A DNA stretch of 64,000 nucleotides, taken from Neobacillus driksii. GTDB taxonomy: Bacteria; Bacillota; Bacilli; Bacillales; Cytobacillaceae. The position numbers and the translations under genes are program-made. Below the pieces are notes generated by a model. It worked only from the letters and a program-made list of their open reading frames with translations, had not been told where the DNA came from and searched no databases. Positions 61,823 through 64,000 of this stretch are shown piece by piece. Numbering within the stretch: position 1 is the stretch's first letter; each line of letters opens with the position of its first letter. The stretch spans positions 169,894-233,893 of the forward strand of contig NZ_JACCBX010000008.1 of NCBI RefSeq assembly GCF_013409995.1, read 5' to 3'.

Positions 61823-62812
61823 TTATTGAACTGTTTCTTTTACAAAATCGACTTCAAATCCTAAATCTTTCAGCATTTGGTGATCTGCGGTCGTTTCTTG
61901 TCCTGAAGTTGTTAAGTAATCTCCTACAAAAATAGAATTTGCTGCATATAATCCAAGTGGCTGTAAACTTCCTAAATTAACTTCACGTCCACCTGAAATT
62001 CTGATTTCTTTCGTTGGATTCACATACCGCATAAGAGCTAAAACCTTTAAGCAGTACCTAGGATTCAATTCCTTAGTACCTTCAAGCGGGGTACCATCTA
62101 TTGCATGTAAAAAATTAACGGGTATGGAATCGGCGTCTAATACTCTTAGACTCATCGCCACGTTCACTACGTCTTCCTTCTTTTCCTTCATGCCGACTAT
62201 TACTCCTGAACACGGAGATATTCCAGCTTCTTTTATTAGCTCAACTGTATTCACTCGATCCTGATAGGTGTGTGAAGTCATGATGGAGTCATGGTGATTT
62301 TCTGAGGTGTTAAGGTTGTGATTGTAGCGATCGACACCAGCTTCTTTCAGCATGGCGGCTTGTTCTGGTTTTAAAATTCCAAGGCAGGCACAAATCTTCA
62401 ATTCATATTTATCCTTTATTTCCTTTACTGCTGAAACCACTTGGTCCACTTCATGATTACTTGGCCCGCGTCCGCTCGCTACTATGCAATACGTACCAGC
62501 CTGAAGCTGGTAGGCTTGTTCTGCTCCTTTAAGGATGGTATCTTGATCTACCATTCGATATTTTTCAATCGGTGCATTAGAAATACTAGATTGCGAACAA
62601 TAGCCACAATTCTCAGGACATAGACCTGATTTTGTGTTAATTAACATATTTAGCTTTACCTTATTTCCATAATAATGATGGCGAATTATGTAAGCTCCAT
62701 GCAACAGTTCTAATAATTCCATATCGGTGGAATTTAGAATATCTAATGCTTCCTCTTTTGAAATTATATGACCATTTAGCACCTCAAACGCTAATTCCTT
62801 CCACTTACTCAT
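61823..62812 (-). CDS. bioB: Biotin synthase
   Basis: A 329-residue radical SAM enzyme converting dethiobiotin to biotin. SGLCPENCGYCSQSS gives the CxxxCxxC cluster motif (Cys65, 69, 72); YNHNLNTSENHHDSI, GVIVGMKEKKEDV and IRISGGREVNLGSLQPLGLYAANSIFVG-type end (in parts) all match BioB, the Arg of RISGGR included. GGAGGG precedes the ATG. It lies 16 bases after bioY, and both are under one BirA-type operator. The rest of the biotin pathway is not in the window. Confidence 0.95.
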   Translation of the reverse strand: MSKWKELAFEVLNGHIISKEEALDILNSTDMELLELLHGAYIIRHHYYGNKVKLNMLINTKSGLCPENCGYCSQSSISNAPIEKYRMVDQDTILKGAEQAYQLQAGTYCIVASGRGPSNHEVDQVVSAVKEIKDKYELKICACLGILKPEQAAMLKEAGVDRYNHNLNTSENHHDSIMTSHTYQDRVNTVELIKEAGISPCSGVIVGMKEKKEDVVNVAMSLRVLDADSIPVNFLHAIDGTPLEGTKELNPRYCLKVLALMRYVNPTKEIRISGGREVNLGSLQPLGLYAANSIFVGDYLTTSGQETTADHQMLKDLGFEVDFVKETVQ

Positions 62813-62828
62813 CCAATCCCTCCATTAC

Positions 62829-63419
62829 TTAACTCGCTTTATTAACATTCCTAAATTGACTTTTTGACAAGGTTCGTTTTAAGCGATGGCCCATCACACC
62901 TGCTAAAATGGCTAGAATAATATCTTTTGGCAGCGGAACCACCATCCATAGCCAAGCCAACTTGTAGGTAAAGCCATCTGGTGCTGCAGCCCAAATTTTA
63001 TATGCGGCGTACATCCAGTTCGTACCGAAAAGATAATTAATTGCCATTCCTACGAGTGCCGCAAATACAAATACCCCAACGGTATTTTTCATTTTTTCAA
63101 TTATGTAACCAGTAGCATAGGCCGTAAATACATAAGAGACAATAAAGCCAAATGTAGGCTTTAAGAAAGTCCCAAATCCACCGCCAAATTGAGCAAAAAC
63201 AGGTACCCCAACTAAACCAACGAACATATAAACCATCATTGCAATCGCACCCAATCTACTGCCAAGTACCACGCCTGCTAAAATTGCAAAAAATGTCTGA
63301 AGCGTAATCGGTACTCCCCCTACGACCATAAATGGAGCAATCGAAGTAATATTAGCCCCAACAGCCATTAGCGCAACAAACATCGCCGCTGCTGTTAGAT
63401 CAGTTGTTTTAAGTTTCAT
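62829..63419 (-). CDS. bioY: Biotin transporter substrate-binding component
   Basis: A 196-residue S component of an ECF-type vitamin transporter with six helices. ALMAVGANITSIAPFMVVGGVPITLQTFFAILAGVVLGSRLGAIAMMVYMFVGLVGVPVFAQFGGG (in parts) is diagnostic. The ATG at 63419 is seven bases after AGGGGG; the ATG at 63425 is too close. The ECF ATPases are encoded elsewhere. It precedes bioB in a BirA-controlled operon, pairing uptake of biotin/dethiobiotin with the last synthesis step. Confidence 0.95.
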   Translation of the reverse strand: MKLKTTDLTAAAMFVALMAVGANITSIAPFMVVGGVPITLQTFFAILAGVVLGSRLGAIAMMVYMFVGLVGVPVFAQFGGGFGTFLKPTFGFIVSYVFTAYATGYIIEKMKNTVGVFVFAALVGMAINYLFGTNWMYAAYKIWAAAPDGFTYKLAWLWMVVPLPKDIILAILAGVMGHRLKRTLSKSQFRNVNKAS

Positions 63420-63450
63420 AAACATCCCCCTAAAATAATTCTATAAATTA

Positions 63451-63502
63451 AGAATAATAGGTCCAATAATTTATGTCAACTTGTTTTAAGTATTAGTTTA
63501 CA
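63451..63502 (-). promoter_or_regulatory. bioY-bioB promoter with BirA operator
   Basis: On the minus strand TTGACA (63474-63479) and TATTCT (63451-63456) are 17 bases apart. TGTAAAC at 63496-63502 and GTTGACA at 63474-63480 are near-perfect inverted arms with a 15-base spacer, the layout of BirA operators, overlapping the -35 box. Confidence 0.8.
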
Positions 63503-63650
63503 TATAAAAAATTCATCAACTGTAATCTTTACTAAACGTTCTGTGTCCGCCGCTGCTAAACAGCAACAAATTCCACCTTGTTTCATACTATAAAGTGGGT
63601 ATTCGACTAGATTAATGGATTGGACTTTTTAAGTTTTTAAAGGAGATGAG

Positions 63651-64000
63651 ATGCACGGTATGACGATTAGAAAAGCAACTTACGAGGAGACTCGAAGTAT
63701 CTTAAATTACCATTTAGAGGTATTAAAAGAAGCCACTATGGGTTATGTTAAACCTAGTCGCGTAAAAGCGATAGAAATGATGACTCCTTTTTTAACTGGC
63801 GGTGGATATTACCTTGTTCGAGTTAAAAATAATGTTATACAAGGATGGGTTGGTTTAGGTCGAATTATCGATCAAAATACGGATGAAACGGTCGGTTTTA
63901 TCAATGAAATGTATGTACTTCCACCCTTTCGTAAACAGGGGGCAGCTGAGAAACTATGTAAGGCTGCTTTCATACAGTTACGAGCTGAAGGTCATAAACA
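63651..64000 (+). CDS. GNAT acetyltransferase, truncated by the window end
   Basis: The frame starts with MHGMTIRKATYEETRSILNY after AAAGGAGATGAG and is open to the end of the window (116 residues so far). VGFINEMYVLPPFRKQGAAEKLCKAA carries the acetyl-CoA-binding strand and the R-K-Q-G-A loop of GNAT enzymes. Substrate unknown. The remaining C-terminal part lies beyond the window. Confidence 0.8.
   Translation, partial: MHGMTIRKATYEETRSILNYHLEVLKEATMGYVKPSRVKAIEMMTPFLTGGGYYLVRVKNNVIQGWVGLGRIIDQNTDETVGFINEMYVLPPFRKQGAAEKLCKAAFIQLRAEGHK

Overview
The window is low-GC Firmicute DNA and almost certainly comes from an endospore-forming Bacillaceae (Bacillus/Neobacillus-like). The evidence is a complete tetracistronic ger germinant-receptor operon (43257-47295), a gamma-SASP-like spore protein, strong AGGAGG-type ribosome sites with frequent TTG/GTG starts, YodB/CatR-type thiol regulation, a CspB-type cold-shock gene, and many small Bacillus-specific proteins (YdbC, DUF6366, DUF2187). 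No rRNA, tRNA, CRISPR array, prophage or transposase is visible. It looks like an accessory chromosomal region full of small stress, detoxification and transport modules, each with its own regulator.

Layout. 0.1-2.1 kb: YdbC, then a translationally coupled flavin monooxygenase plus Dabb protein. 3-6.1 kb: a quinone/catechol module (NAD(P)-binding protein, luciferase-like monooxygenase, CatE-like dioxygenase) divergent from a CatR/YodB-like redox repressor, with an exact TTAC-N5-GTAA box at the promoter. 6.2-10.4 kb: MsnO8-type monooxygenase, HAD phosphatase, alpha/beta hydrolase (frameshifted), RarD. 10.6-19 kb: VWA lipoprotein (frameshifted), membrane proteins, TerC, MarR, NhaC, a tandem repeat array, SASP, DUF421 and an orphan sporulation-type kinase (frameshifted). 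19-24.8 kb: DUF1284, SRPBCC, truncated haemoglobin, a stand-alone ACP, an SMR pump, TetR, and an NTF2-like gene and a Bcr-type exporter that each carry an in-frame TAA. 25-33.3 kb: Old-Yellow-Enzyme reductase and its MerR regulator with twin operators, broken RibD-like and DUF418 genes, MFS, PhzF and MocR, and an AraC remnant. 33.4-42.6 kb: isochorismatase, NAD-binding protein, a second luciferase-like paralogue, another repeat array, TetR/DsbA-like/YdhR, CBS protein and cysteine desulfurase. 43-47.3 kb: ger operon. 47.5-55 kb: EamA transporter, then a catabolic block (TauE, CoA ligase, acyl-CoA dehydrogenase, LysR, MFS). 55-64 kb: GNAT, DUF3800, a third repeat array, cold shock, DUF2161, a large membrane protein, threonine-aldolase-like enzyme, BirA-controlled bioY-bioB and a GNAT gene cut by the window end.

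Functional theme: flavin enzymes, quinone/aromatic detoxification and small-molecule efflux, under local one-component regulators whose operators can often be read directly (CatR-, MerR-, MocR-, TetR-, MarR- and BirA-type).

Two features stand out. (1) Three intergenic tandem arrays at 16.2, 36.5 and 57.3 kb have different sequences but the same 52-bp period, and each unit contains a hairpin. (2) Eight genes are interrupted. Five are single-base frameshifts, all repaired by adding one base, which suggests either systematic sequence under-calling or real decay. Three are in-frame TAA codons, which indel errors do not explain.
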